Made by a program: the position numbers and the translations under genes
Origin: Rothia mucilaginosa
Lineage (GTDB): Bacteria; Actinomycetota; Actinomycetes; Actinomycetales; Micrococcaceae
Length of the DNA: 64,000 nt
NCBI RefSeq assembly: GCF_001548235.1
Contig: NZ_AP014938.1
Span: forward strand, 992,001-1,056,000
Direction: 5' to 3'
Shown here: positions 47,775-56,786 of the stretch, one piece after another
Position numbering within the stretch: the stretch's first letter is position 1
Layout of the letters: every line of letters begins with the position of its first letter
Notes under the pieces: model-generated
Database searches by the model: none
Told to the model about the DNA's origin: nothing
What the model saw: the letters and a program-made list of their open reading frames with translations, nothing else

Positions 47775-48725
47775 ATGAGCAATGCATTTTCTGAACTAAT
47801 CGAGCGCGCCACCGCAGGTGAAGGCCTCAACCGCGAAGAAATCCACACCCTCCTCGTGGACGGTGAAGGCCAGGACTTCGCCCTCATCGAGGCCGCCTCC
47901 GTTGTGCGCCGCAACGAATTCCGCAACATGATTGCGATCCACACCGAAGACGAAGCACTCGCCGAGGCGCTGGGCACCCGCTCCATCGCCGTGGACTCCT
48001 ACGACGTGCTGGATATCTCCCGCGACATCGACTCCGAAGAACTCGCGGCAACCATCGAACGTATTGCTGAATCCTCCGCCATCGGCGTGACCGTACTGCT
48101 GCCCGAAAATGCAGTGCCCATGATGCTCATGCGCGTACTGTCCATCCTGCGCCTGGCGGCACCCGCCAAGGTCATTCACCTGCCCGAAGGCTACGAACAG
48201 TCCCTGCGCTCGCTGACCTCCCTCGCAATGCACGTGGTCAGCGCTATCACCATTACCGACGACATTGAGCAGTGGCCCATGGTCAACGAGGTACTCAAGG
48301 CACTGCGTCACGGCGGCATCGTCATCTCCGGCACCGGTGGACGCGACGCCCTCGCGGGTTACCTGCGCTACCTCTCCGACCTCGGCGTGGACCTCATGGG
48401 TCACCGTGATGCACGCGGCTCCGCCTGCGGCTCGGTCGATGGTGGCGGCTGTGGCTGTGGTTCGGGTGGCTGTGGCAGCCACGAAGAGCCGGCACCTTCC
48501 TCCGGTGGTTGCGGCTGCGGTTCGGGCGGATGCGGTTCTTCCGCTGAAGCTCCGGCTGAGCCTCACGGCCACTCCCACGGTGGTGGCGGTTGCTGCGGCG
48601 GCCACGACGAGCCGAAGGAAGAGAAGGGTGGCTGCTGTGGCGGCCACGACGAGCCCGAGCCGGTCGTAGAGGAAGCCCCCGCAGGTGGTTGCGGCTGTGG
48701 TGCTGGCGGTTGCGGCTCCAAGTAG
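47775..48725 (+). CDS. Two-part protein with Cys/Gly/His-rich metal-binding-like tail
   Basis: 316 aa, not recognised as a named family. Residues 1-214 have no cysteine. The start (LIERATAGEGLNREEIHTLLV with ALIEAASVVRRNEFRNMIAIH) recalls the N-terminal helices of BioB/ThiH-type radical SAM enzymes, but the CxxxCxxC cluster motif is absent. All 14 cysteines lie in residues 218-313: three CGCGxGGCG modules (226-234, 246-254, 306-314) and two GGCCGGHDEP modules (271-280, 285-294), with a HGHSH stretch (264-268). The tail resembles metallochaperone tails such as SlyD. It is a single gene before an Na+/H+ antiporter. Metal storage or delivery is inference. Confidence 0.65.
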   Translation: MSNAFSELIERATAGEGLNREEIHTLLVDGEGQDFALIEAASVVRRNEFRNMIAIHTEDEALAEALGTRSIAVDSYDVLDISRDIDSEELAATIERIAESSAIGVTVLLPENAVPMMLMRVLSILRLAAPAKVIHLPEGYEQSLRSLTSLAMHVVSAITITDDIEQWPMVNEVLKALRHGGIVISGTGGRDALAGYLRYLSDLGVDLMGHRDARGSACGSVDGGGCGCGSGGCGSHEEPAPSSGGCGCGSGGCGSSAEAPAEPHGHSHGGGGCCGGHDEPKEEKGGCCGGHDEPEPVVEEAPAGGCGCGAGGCGSK

Positions 48726-48772
48726 CTCGCTAGGGTAGTGACTACCTCAAACCTTATATTCCAAATATAGAA

Positions 48773-48817
48773 TTTCCCCTGAATAACCTGCTGAAAAGCA
48801 AGGATATTCAGGGGAAA
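48773..48817 (+). terminator. Hairpin after the Cys-rich gene
   Basis: Stem TTTCCCCTGAATA with TATTCAGGGGAAA, 19-nt loop; ATATAG/CTATAT flanks could extend it. No clear U-run. Confidence 0.5.
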
Positions 48818-48975
48818 GCTCTATATTCCATACAAGGCATTAGGCTTAGCGGTAAACAACACCAGAATAAACGCTACAGAACCCCCATATCCCGAAAGCG
48901 GTATGCGCCACTCCGGTAGAGTAGAAAGACATAGCCGACTAATCCTAGCCGTGCGAAAGGAACAACACCGGACTA

Positions 48976-50718
48976 ATGCTTTACCTCTCCGTTATCGTCA
49001 TGATCCTGATTGCGACCGTGTTCATGGTCAGCGTCGGTGATCGACTCAACCTTCCCTGGCCGGTCATGATGACCCTGCTCGGCGCCGCCGCGCTCTTCAT
49101 CCCCAACCGACCGGACCTCACCATCGACAGCGACATCATCCTGCCGATCTTCCTTCCGCCGCTGCTGTGGGCCATCGGCATTAAATTCTCCTGGGGCACC
49201 CTGCGCCGCCGCTGGAAATCTGTACTGCTCTACTCGGTGCTACTCACCACCGTCTCCGCCCTGGCAATTGCCGGCGCAGCCATGTGGTGGGTCCCCGGCA
49301 TGACCGTCGCTGTTGCTCTCGCCGTGGGTGCTGCCGTCTCCCCGCCCGACCCCGTCGCCGTGGAAGCAGTCGCTGAGCCCGTCGGCATTCCCCGACGCCT
49401 CATCGGTACTCTGCAGACCGAAGGTAGCTTCAACGACGCTATCGCAATCGTTCTCTTCCACGCCGCAATACACTCCATGACCAGCGGCCACCACATTGAC
49501 CCGCTCTCCGTTGCCAAGGACTTCGTGCTCGGCTCGATCCTGGCGGTCATTATTGGTTACATCTTCGGTTGGCTCGGCGGCTACGTTCGCCAGCGCGCTC
49601 ACGACGTGGTCACCAGCAACGCCGTGACCCTCGTGATCCCCTTCGGCGCCTACCTCGCGGCTGAAAGCGTGCACGCCTCCGGCGTTATCGCCGTGGTCAT
49701 CGGCGCTATCCAGTTCACCAGCACCAAATACATGGCGGCACTCGAAGCGGAAGAACGTCTCTCCTCCACCTCCTTCTGGCAGATCATTGAGCTGCTCATG
49801 ACCGGTGTCGCCTTCGGCCTCATCGGCCTGCAGGCAAGTAGCATCATCGCCACCGCCGACCCCTCCCGTATCGCGGGCCTCTTCGCTGACGGCGCCCTGG
49901 TTGCCCTGGTCGCCATTCTCGTGCGCCTCATCTGGTTCACCATCGTCTGGCTTGCCGGACGCAAGAACCCCATCCACGAGGGCGCTCCCGAAAGCTTTGC
50001 CGAAGTTATCGTCATGACCTGGTCCGGCATGCGAGGCCTCGTAACCCTGATTCTTGCCCTGTCCATCCCCGTGGTCAACGGCACCGAACAGGTCCGCCAG
50101 GACGCCATCGTCATGATGCTCTCCGTACTCTTCTTCACCCTCGTGCTGCCCGGCCTGACCCTACCCATGCTCGTGAAGGTCCTTGGCGTTCAGGCTAACC
50201 ACGAAGAAGAAACCGCCGTACCCGAACTACTCAAGATTGCGCAGGATGCGGCTCTTGAAGCACTGCAGGCGGAGGCGAAGGCAACCACCGACCCCGAGAC
50301 CTACGCGCGCGTGAAGGAAATGTGCTCCGCTATTACCCGCCGCGATGAAATTAGCGAGGCGCTACCCGAAGAATACAAGCAGCACATGGAGAAACTTAAG
50401 GACAAGAGGAACGACTTTGTACGCCTGCGCGACGCCGCCCTCGTCGCCGCACAGAACGAGGTCATTGCCGCCCAGGACCGTTACGACTCCCACGACGTGA
50501 CCCGCGTGGTGCGTAAGCTGGACATCCTGGCGCAGGCAGAAAGCATCCGCTCCTCCGGCATGTTCATTCTGCCCGCCATGACCGCCGGCGCGGTTGCCAT
50601 GGAACGCTACAACCTCTGGAAGAAGCACCAGGGCACCCTGAGCACCCGCGCAATCCCCGTGGTGGAGAACGCGCCCGCCTCGCCCCTGGTCACTAACGAG
50701 GTAACCCCCAACTCCTAG
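48976..50718 (+). CDS. Na+/H+ antiporter, CPA1/NhaP type
   Basis: 580 aa. It exchanges cytoplasmic Na+ (or K+) for H+. About 12 membrane helices fill residues 1-400, with the transport motifs AVSPPDPVAVEAV and TEGSFNDAIAIVLF (the Asn-Asp pair of CPA1), and WSGMRGLVTLILALSIP late in the fold. A cytoplasmic tail of about 170 residues is helical and charged, rich in Glu/Lys/Ala, and may be regulatory. It is preceded by GAAAGGAA and a 250-nt gap. Confidence 0.92.
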   Translation: MLYLSVIVMILIATVFMVSVGDRLNLPWPVMMTLLGAAALFIPNRPDLTIDSDIILPIFLPPLLWAIGIKFSWGTLRRRWKSVLLYSVLLTTVSALAIAGAAMWWVPGMTVAVALAVGAAVSPPDPVAVEAVAEPVGIPRRLIGTLQTEGSFNDAIAIVLFHAAIHSMTSGHHIDPLSVAKDFVLGSILAVIIGYIFGWLGGYVRQRAHDVVTSNAVTLVIPFGAYLAAESVHASGVIAVVIGAIQFTSTKYMAALEAEERLSSTSFWQIIELLMTGVAFGLIGLQASSIIATADPSRIAGLFADGALVALVAILVRLIWFTIVWLAGRKNPIHEGAPESFAEVIVMTWSGMRGLVTLILALSIPVVNGTEQVRQDAIVMMLSVLFFTLVLPGLTLPMLVKVLGVQANHEEETAVPELLKIAQDAALEALQAEAKATTDPETYARVKEMCSAITRRDEISEALPEEYKQHMEKLKDKRNDFVRLRDAALVAAQNEVIAAQDRYDSHDVTRVVRKLDILAQAESIRSSGMFILPAMTAGAVAMERYNLWKKHQGTLSTRAIPVVENAPASPLVTNEVTPNS

Positions 50719-50919
50719 CGGGAACCCTCACCGCGTACCCGAACGCCACGTTTCTGCCCCCCGCCTACTGCCCGCAAGTTATAAGGTCCCTCCTCTTTAA
50801 CTCACAGGCAATAGACGGGGGCAGAGGCAGATTAAGCCTCAACTATCACCTAAAATGAGACAGGAACGTAGTGAACGTACGTTAGCTCTCTCAAACTCAC
50901 GAACACATTGAAAGTAGAC

Positions 50920-51417
50920 ATGGACTTCAAGACTCTCTCGCCTGCGTACCTGACCTCCCTCGGCGTGATTTTTTGTGGCGCGCTCATGGTCGGATCCTCT
51001 ATTCCCTGGCTCTTCTGGCTGGGCTGGATCCTTCTCATCCTTGCGTTGGGTCTGAACGTCCTTGCCTTTGTGCTGTCCGTGGGTAAGGCGAAGGGCGACC
51101 CGACCCCCGCACTGGTGACCAACCTGGACGGTTTCGAATCCTCCGTGGAGAACCGTATCCGCGAGCGCGCAGAGCACCGCCGCGAAGAACGAGAAGCCGC
51201 TGAACACGAGGCTACTACGCAGGAAGTAGCTCCCGCTGAAGCCCCTGAGGCTGTTGAAGCCGCTGAGCCCACCGAAGCTACCGAAGCTACCGAGGTTCGC
51301 GAGGAAGAGCCCACCGAATCTCAGCCGATTGTTGCCCCCGCCCCCGGTCGCATGAGCGTTCTGCCCTCGCGCCCCCGTTCGGGTCGCACCCCCAAGCCCC
51401 GCTCCAACGCACGCTAA
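50920..51417 (+). CDS. Small membrane protein with acidic tail, paralogue 1
   Basis: 165 aa from the ATG at 50920 (GAAAG upstream). It begins MDFKTLSPAYLTSLGV; two membrane helices lie at about 9-28 and 32-54. The cytoplasmic part has ENRIRERAEHRREEREAAEHE, then Glu/Ala/Thr-Pro repeats (PTEATEATEV) and a basic Arg/Pro/Ser tail. Function unknown. The next gene shares the SPAYL start and the helix pair. Confidence 0.7.
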   Translation: MDFKTLSPAYLTSLGVIFCGALMVGSSIPWLFWLGWILLILALGLNVLAFVLSVGKAKGDPTPALVTNLDGFESSVENRIRERAEHRREEREAAEHEATTQEVAPAEAPEAVEAAEPTEATEATEVREEEPTESQPIVAPAPGRMSVLPSRPRSGRTPKPRSNAR

Positions 51418-51429
51418 GGCAGGTCGGTC

Positions 51430-51780
51430 GTGAATACGAAGTTTTTGCTCTCCCCGGCGTACCTGGTTTCAATTGCTTTGATGCTTTCCGGTGCGGTGCT
51501 TTCCGGTGGCCGGTTCATGCTGATCGGCTGGATTCTGTGCATTGTGGGCGTCTGCCTGAACGCCATGACCTTGGTCGTGCTGACGAACCGCGAGCAGCTG
51601 TACACCATGGACGCGAAGGCGGTTCGCGCCTCCCGCCGCGGCTTTGATGACCGCCCCGCTGTGGTGCAGCGCCTGGACGGCGATTCCGCCGCTGGTGAGG
51701 CTGAAGTAGAACTCGCCGAGGATGCCGCAGAAGAACCTGCTGAAGCACTTGTTGAAGCACCCGCGCAGAAGACCAACTAG
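51430..51780 (+). CDS. Small membrane protein with acidic tail, paralogue 2
   Basis: 116 aa, GTG start with GGCAGG upstream, 12 nt after the previous gene. It begins MNTKFLLSPAYLVSIAL, with two helices (about 10-25 and 29-52) and the shared pattern WIL-I---LN. The tail is shorter and Glu/Ala-rich. Together the two genes look like a tandem duplication that has diverged, mainly in the tail. Function unknown. Confidence 0.7.
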   Translation: MNTKFLLSPAYLVSIALMLSGAVLSGGRFMLIGWILCIVGVCLNAMTLVVLTNREQLYTMDAKAVRASRRGFDDRPAVVQRLDGDSAAGEAEVELAEDAAEEPAEALVEAPAQKTN

Positions 51781-51799
51781 GCATACCCCCTAAGACGCT

Positions 51800-51833
51800 A
51801 AAACCCCCTCAGAGAACATCTGAGGGGGTTTCT
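51800..51833. terminator. Bidirectional terminator
   Basis: Stem AAACCCCCTCAGA/TCTGAGGGGGTTT, loop gaaca, U-runs on both strands. It lies between convergent genes. Confidence 0.92.
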
Positions 51834-51856
51834 TGATGCCTGTGCACTCACGATGT

Positions 51857-52381
51857 TTAGCGCTGAGTACCCAGCCTCTGTGCCGCGAAATCCGCGTACT
51901 CCTGCACGTGCGCGCGAGCTTGCTTGGTCAGCGCCTTATTCTCATCCAGGATGCGCGCCGACTGCGCCGCCATCAGCTCCAGGTACTGGCGGTCGCGGGT
52001 CTTCTTCCACGCGGTGCGTGCCGCCTCCAGCTCCGCAAAATCGTTGAGCGCCTGACGCTGCATCGTGTAGCGAACCCACATGAGCACCAGAATCAGCACC
52101 AGCGGGATGAGACACGCCCAGCTCTGCCACAGCCCGTACAGCGCCGCCGCAATGGCGCCCAAAACAATCAGCACCGGGGAAATCGAGACGATGGGGGAGT
52201 CCGGGCGGTTCTTCTGGTTCTTCACGAGTGATTCACGCGCCATAGCGCGGAAGGTGTCAGAGAAGCTGGACGGGTCGTAAGACTGGGCAGGCTCCGGTTG
52301 CTGGCTCTTCTGGGACTGGCTCTTGGGAAACTGATCCTTGCCGGGCTGGATCTTACGGGGCTGAGAAGCGGAAGGGCACAT
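51857..52381 (-). CDS. Two-helix membrane protein, unknown function
   Basis: 174 aa from the ATG at 52381 (GAGG 5 nt upstream); the frame stays open to 52504, but without a ribosome site. The N-terminal 60 residues are Gln/Ser/Lys/Pro-rich; two membrane helices (about 70-85 and 87-105) form a hairpin with WQSW between them. A charged helix follows (FAELEAARTAWKKTRDRQYLEL). Function unknown. The upstream gap holds a parS with one mismatch. Confidence 0.6.
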   Translation of the reverse strand: MCPSASQPRKIQPGKDQFPKSQSQKSQQPEPAQSYDPSSFSDTFRAMARESLVKNQKNRPDSPIVSISPVLIVLGAIAAALYGLWQSWACLIPLVLILVLMWVRYTMQRQALNDFAELEAARTAWKKTRDRQYLELMAAQSARILDENKALTKQARAHVQEYADFAAQRLGTQR

Positions 52382-52423
52382 AGAAACCTCACGGGGGTAC
52401 ACGGGGAGTAACGGGAAAGCGGG

Positions 52424-52439
52424 TGTTTCACGTGAAACG
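52424..52439. promoter_or_regulatory. parS-like site, one mismatch
   Basis: TGTTTCACGTGAAACG; only the last base departs from consensus. It lies about 29 kb from oriC, upstream of the two-helix membrane protein gene. It may be a weak ParB site. Confidence 0.55.
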
Positions 52440-52515
52440 GGGGAGTAGGCGGCGAGTACGCGGAAGCGGCTGGCAGACGGGCGCTCGCCGCACCTAAACG
52501 CCACCTCGGCAGCTT

Positions 52516-53289
52516 CTACAGGGAAGCCTCAATAAACTCGTACGCCTTATCCACACAATCGGTGGTGACAGCCTTAACCTCATCGGGGGAGTAGCTGAAA
52601 GACGCCGAACGGTCAGCGTAGCGGTGCATGTCGATATCGTTCCACGAATCTCCAATCGTATGCACCTCATAGGAGCTACCCGGATGCTCCGACTGCAGGT
52701 ACTCCACCAGATGCTGCAGACCGGTGCCCTTTGTGCAGGCGGGCGGCACAATATCCAGGAAATCCTGGTTCTTGTGGCAGTCCACCGAATCACCAAAACG
52801 CTCCAGAATCCAGGTGTACGCCGCCTCGCGAACCTGAGCATCCGGAATCCACAGGGGTACACCCACGTACTCGTGGTTCTGCAGGTCATCAGCCGGCAGG
52901 GGAGTGAACTCCGGCAGAATATTCGTCGAGGAGCCCACCCTATCGCAGAGGCTGTAATCGTTATCCAGAGTCGTCGCGAACAGAGCCACGCCGTCCACGG
53001 TGCTGAAATGCTCGTAGCAGGCCTGCACAACACTCACCGGAAGAGGCTGATGGTAAATCACCCGGTACTGCCGGTCGGTAATCACCGCACCCGTGTACAG
53101 CACATGGTAATCAAAGCGGATGGCGGTAGGATTCAACGCCAGCTGCGTCGCAAAAATGCTCTTACCCGTGCACGAAACCGCCAGGTTACCCTCCGCCTGC
53201 CAGCGGGCAATCGCCCGCTCGGTGGCAGGCTCCACGGCACGGTTAAACAGGATCGTGCCGTCAAGATCGAAAGCCATCAACTTGGTCAT
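52516..53289 (-). CDS. HAD-family (Cof-type) phosphatase
   Basis: 257 aa from the ATG at 53289 (AAGGAG 5 nt upstream). Motif I is MAFDLDGTILFNRA with Asp8 and Asp10; motif IV is HTIGDSWNDIDMHRYAD. The cap domain lies in the middle, as in Cof-type sugar phosphatases (C2B). Lys of motif III is in CTKGTGLQHL. It is 185 nt downstream of the PTS IID gene in the same direction, past a hairpin, so it may dephosphorylate sugar phosphates formed by that system (inference). Confidence 0.88.
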   Translation of the reverse strand: MTKLMAFDLDGTILFNRAVEPATERAIARWQAEGNLAVSCTGKSIFATQLALNPTAIRFDYHVLYTGAVITDRQYRVIYHQPLPVSVVQACYEHFSTVDGVALFATTLDNDYSLCDRVGSSTNILPEFTPLPADDLQNHEYVGVPLWIPDAQVREAAYTWILERFGDSVDCHKNQDFLDIVPPACTKGTGLQHLVEYLQSEHPGSSYEVHTIGDSWNDIDMHRYADRSASFSYSPDEVKAVTTDCVDKAYEFIEASL

Positions 53290-53368
53290 AGAAACTCCTT
53301 CACAGGGAGGGGGCGCGCCAATAGTTCGCACATGCCGCCCCCTGCATAAAACCTGCATAAAATAGGGA

Positions 53369-53400
53369 TGCGGCCGGTACCTCTCAGTGTACCGACCGCA
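53369..53400 (-). terminator. Hairpin after the PTS genes
   Basis: Stem TGCGG-CGGTAC/GTACCG-CCGCA with a single bulged pair. On the minus strand it is followed by TCCCTATTTTA, 74 nt past the IID stop. Confidence 0.65.
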
Positions 53401-53473
53401 CCCCCGCCACTTGAGATATAGCCCCTGAATCTCACGCCTTCGCAGAAGGGTGAGGGGACTTATCCACGAATTC

Positions 53474-54328
53474 TTAGAGAGCCAGGAAGCCCAGGTAAGA
53501 ACCGAGGATACCCACGGCAAACAGAGCGAAAATCAACCAGATAGCGTTGACCTTCTTCTTCAGCAGCCACATGCACAGGAAGCACAGACCCAGCGACGCA
53601 AGGCCCGGCAGCAGATCGTTCAGCACCGACTGAACGGTCACATCCACCATCGCGCCAGCCTGGTTCTTATAGCTGGTCAGCGGCAACGGAATGTTCACGC
53701 TCGTCCAGCGGTACACCAGCGCACCCATCACAAACAGACCCATCACAGACGCGCCCTGCGTAATCTTCTGCAGGGTGTTGCCGCCCGCCTCAGTCACAAT
53801 CTGGGTACCCTTCTCGTAACCGTACTTGAAACCGTACCAGCGGGTCGCCCAGCGAATCGCGGTCAGGCCGAAGAAGAACAGTAGCGGGCCCAGAATATTA
53901 CCGGTCACCGCCAGGGACGCACCCAGAGCAGCCAGCACAATACGTGCGGTACCCCAGAAAATCGGGTCGCCCACACCGGCCAGTGGGCCCATCAGGCCCA
54001 CCTTAACGTTGGTGATGGCGGCTTCGTCAATGTCCTTACCGGCTGCCTTCTCACGCTCCATCGCAGCGGTCACACCCATAATCGAGGATGCAACCCACGG
54101 CTGGGTATTGAAGAACTCCAGGTGGCGGGTCAGCGCCTCCGCCTGGTCTTCCTTCTTGGTGTAGAAGCGCTTAATAGCCGGAATCATGGAAACCGCGAAA
54201 CCGATGGACTGCATACGCTCAAAGTTGAACGAACCAAGCAGGAAAGTGGAGCGGATGTAGGTTTCGACCTTATCGCGCTGGGTGAGCTCGGGAACTTCAA
54301 CGAGCTCGACGTTCTTGTTCTCAGTCAT
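53474..54328 (-). CDS. PTS mannose-family transporter subunit IID
   Basis: 284 aa, AAGGAG before the ATG. It forms the membrane channel with IIC. The family pattern is clear: FLLGSFNFERMQSIGFAVSMIPAIKRFY near the start, MGPLAGVGDPIFWGTARIVLAALGASLA in the middle and a C-terminal membrane helix (LIFALFAVGILGSYLGFLAL). Normal length. It is third in the IIAB-IIC-IID operon. The sugar could be mannose, glucose, fructose, sorbose or an amino sugar; the sequence does not decide. Confidence 0.93.
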   Translation of the reverse strand: MTENKNVELVEVPELTQRDKVETYIRSTFLLGSFNFERMQSIGFAVSMIPAIKRFYTKKEDQAEALTRHLEFFNTQPWVASSIMGVTAAMEREKAAGKDIDEAAITNVKVGLMGPLAGVGDPIFWGTARIVLAALGASLAVTGNILGPLLFFFGLTAIRWATRWYGFKYGYEKGTQIVTEAGGNTLQKITQGASVMGLFVMGALVYRWTSVNIPLPLTSYKNQAGAMVDVTVQSVLNDLLPGLASLGLCFLCMWLLKKKVNAIWLIFALFAVGILGSYLGFLAL

Positions 54329-54339
54329 GATGATGCTCC

Positions 54340-55209
54340 TTACTCGAGCTCGTTATCGAGGTCGTTTGCTGCGGCTGCCGGTGCTGCGGCGGGTACCTCG
54401 CTCTTATGGAAGAGCGGGTTCAGCTGGGTATACAGCAGACCCAGGCAAGCGCCCACAATACCGATAGCAACCAGGTTGAACTGTGCCTGACCGGACAGGG
54501 TTGCGACGAGGTCCTTCGCGCCTTCGGTGCCAGCAATCGAAATCGACTGGGTTGCCGGGATAGCGGCAGCGGCAATGAAGCCGAGGAAGAAGAAGGGCAT
54601 GAGAGCCTTCGAACGCATCATGTTAATGACCATTGCGAAACCGACCACGGTAATCATGCCACCGGCAATACGCAGACCGATGGTCACCTGTTCCGGAATC
54701 ATGCCCAGCAGGCGGGTCAGCTCTTCGGAGCTAATCAGAGCCACAATAGCGGTCGGGATAGCAACACGCAGACCCTGCAGAGCCATACCGCTGATGTGCA
54801 TCAGCTCAATACCGCGGAAGTTCGCCGTCTTCGCGAAATTATCCGCCTGATGCTGGAAGAACACCGTAATGGTACGAACAAAAATGGTCAGAACCTGACC
54901 TGCTGCAGCCAGCGGCACAGCAATAGCAATACCGGTGGTGATGTCCTGGTGACCCTGAATCACAACAATAGCGGAGATGGTGGACGCCAGAGCCGAGTCG
55001 GGAGCCATAGCGGCACCAACATTCATCCAGCCCAGGGCGATGAGCTCCAGTGCGCCACCGAGCATAATGCCGGTAGTCGGGTCACCCAGCGCAAAACCCA
55101 TCAGGGTACAAGCAACCAGGGGGCGGTGGAACTGACGCTCGTCCACCACGGATGCGACGCCCGCAATGAACGCCACGAGAACAACGAGAATAAACGTCAG
55201 GGCGCTCAT
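54340..55209 (-). CDS. PTS mannose/fructose/sorbose transporter subunit IIC
   Basis: 289 aa. Its ATG overlaps the IIAB stop by 4 nt. Multi-helix membrane subunit with the typical GALELIALGWMNVGAAMAPDSALAS stretch (about 51-75) and QGHQDITTGIAIAVPLAAAGQVL. It ends in a polar Ala-rich tail. It is co-translated with IIAB and lies 11 nt from IID. Confidence 0.93.
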   Translation of the reverse strand: MSALTFILVVLVAFIAGVASVVDERQFHRPLVACTLMGFALGDPTTGIMLGGALELIALGWMNVGAAMAPDSALASTISAIVVIQGHQDITTGIAIAVPLAAAGQVLTIFVRTITVFFQHQADNFAKTANFRGIELMHISGMALQGLRVAIPTAIVALISSEELTRLLGMIPEQVTIGLRIAGGMITVVGFAMVINMMRSKALMPFFFLGFIAAAAIPATQSISIAGTEGAKDLVATLSGQAQFNLVAIGIVGACLGLLYTQLNPLFHKSEVPAAAPAAAANDLDNELE

Positions 55210-56186
55210 GCGTCCAGGCCTTTCTGCTTAAGAATCTTTTCCAAATCAACCGGGGAGTGGTTGGGCAGCTGCTGCACCGTCAGCTTCACACCGCGCTTAA
55301 TGAGTTCGCGGTAGGCTTCCAGGTGCTCCTCGGAGGCGTACACTGCGTCCGAAAGCTGAACCATGCCGGTCTTGAAGGTGACGCCACCAACGTTTACTTC
55401 GTTGATCTTGACGCCTTCGTCGAGCAGTCGCACCACGTCAACGGGGGATTCCACGACGAACATGGTCTTCATGCCGGTGTACTTGGGGTTGTTGTACACG
55501 CGGCCCGCCTTAGCGATGTCCAGGACGTTGGTCTTCACGCTGGTCGGTGCGACCTGCAGCAGCAGGGACTTGCGCAGCGGATCGTGTGCCGCGTTATCTG
55601 ATGCCGCAATGAAGGTCTGCGGTGCGATATGCGGAACCCAGGTGCCTGCCACCTGACCGTGAATCAGGCGGGAGTCGATGCGGGTGAAGATGGCGTCCAT
55701 GGTGCCGCCGGGAACCTGCTGAGCAGTCGGAACCTCGACCGCCTTGGTCTCTGCGGGCTTCGCCTCGGCGGGCTTGGCGGCTGCGGGCTGGTTCGCCTCC
55801 TGGAAGGAGCGAATACCCTTAGTGCCAGCCTTGTGCGCCTTGGCGACCAGGGACTTGAGGGTTGCGTTCTTACGGCCTGCGCCGGAGATGACCTCAATAA
55901 GCATCGGTACGTTGACACCGGAGACGACGTCGACGCCCTCGCGGGTGGCTGCGAACTGCGCACCGGCGTTGTAGGGGCTACCGCCGAAGAGGTCGACCAG
56001 CAGCAGGGTTTCTTCTGCTTCAGACGCCTCAACGATGCGGGTGTACTCTTCGACGAGATCTTCGGGGCCCTGACCCGGCAGGAACGTGACCGGGTGGACG
56101 TTTTCGAAGTTACCGAGGATCATGCCGGCGGTCTTCAGCAGAGCCGGAGCCGACTCGCCGTGTGCCGCCACAATGATAGTGACCAT
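55206..56186 (-). CDS. PTS mannose-family fused IIAB subunit
   Basis: 326 aa, AGAGGA before the ATG. It carries phosphate from HPr to the sugar. The IIA domain (1-125) has its active histidine at H9 in IIVAAHGESA, and LLVDLFGGSPYNAGAQ. An Ala/Pro/Lys linker (about 130-160, PAAAKPAEAKPAETKA) follows. The IIB domain (163-326) has its active histidine at H176 in IDSRLIHGQVAGTWVP. First gene of the operon, with a 600-nt upstream gap separating it from the antiterminator gene. Confidence 0.95.
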   Translation of the reverse strand: MVTIIVAAHGESAPALLKTAGMILGNFENVHPVTFLPGQGPEDLVEEYTRIVEASEAEETLLLVDLFGGSPYNAGAQFAATREGVDVVSGVNVPMLIEVISGAGRKNATLKSLVAKAHKAGTKGIRSFQEANQPAAAKPAEAKPAETKAVEVPTAQQVPGGTMDAIFTRIDSRLIHGQVAGTWVPHIAPQTFIAASDNAAHDPLRKSLLLQVAPTSVKTNVLDIAKAGRVYNNPKYTGMKTMFVVESPVDVVRLLDEGVKINEVNVGGVTFKTGMVQLSDAVYASEEHLEAYRELIKRGVKLTVQQLPNHSPVDLEKILKQKGLDA

Positions 56187-56786
56187 AGTGGTCCTCTCGT
56201 GTTCGTGACATGGTGTGTAGTGGCCCCGTGAGGAGCCTCATAATCCTCAGATAGTAACACGTATATTGTGTGTTTTGTGGGTTTCTTTTGGTTTTTCACA
56301 CTTTAGGTTCTTGTGACATTTTTTCAAGTGTTGGAATATGGGTTTTTGGTATCAAAACACGTATTTATTGCCAGGGTGTAAAAAATTTAAACAGAACACC
56401 CAAAAAAGGTTGCCCACACGAAGGGTGAGGCGTTATTTTCGCGAAAAATCGGGAGTATTGGCATCTCGCAAGTGGGCTGACGAGGTGCTTGGTCTGAAAT
56501 ATCTGAATCGCGAGGGTGTGGGGAAATGATTTACGAAGAAAATACCGAATAAAAAATGGATGCCCGAATCAAAAGATGTGGGATTTATAAAAAAACCAAC
56601 ATTTTCCTGCGGTCTGTCCACAGAATGGTATTTCTGGAATGCGCCGCCATGAACCGTCATTTAAAAATCTAAATCGACGCGCTAACGCGCGAAAGAAAAC
56701 CCGGGGCACAGAAAAGCAGGGCATAGAAAAAGCGGGACACAGAAAAAGCGACCGAGAACCCCCGGTCGCTTCCTGCCGAACATGCG
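56187..56786. other. AT-rich gap upstream of the PTS operon
   Basis: 600 nt, more AT-rich than its surroundings, with A/T runs near 56270-56400. It carries the PTS promoter and leader on the minus strand. A LicT-type antiterminator gene is adjacent, so an RNA antiterminator site is expected here; the stretch GTGTTACTATCTGAGG (minus strand, about 56255-56240) only partly resembles one. No supportable gene. Confidence 0.45.
56746..56771 (-). terminator. Terminator of the antiterminator gene
   Basis: Stem AGCGACCG/CGGTCGCT with a GGGGGTTCT-type loop, then TTTTTC on the minus strand, 16 nt past the stop. Confidence 0.85.

Noticed and set aside
56240..56255. A LicT RNA antiterminator site in the PTS leader
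   Set aside because: Only part of the consensus is present and no overlapping terminator was found, so it is mentioned but not annotated.
56338..56529. 63-codon ORF in the AT-rich gap upstream of the PTS
   Set aside because: No ribosome site, no recognisable features, and it opposes the PTS leader.
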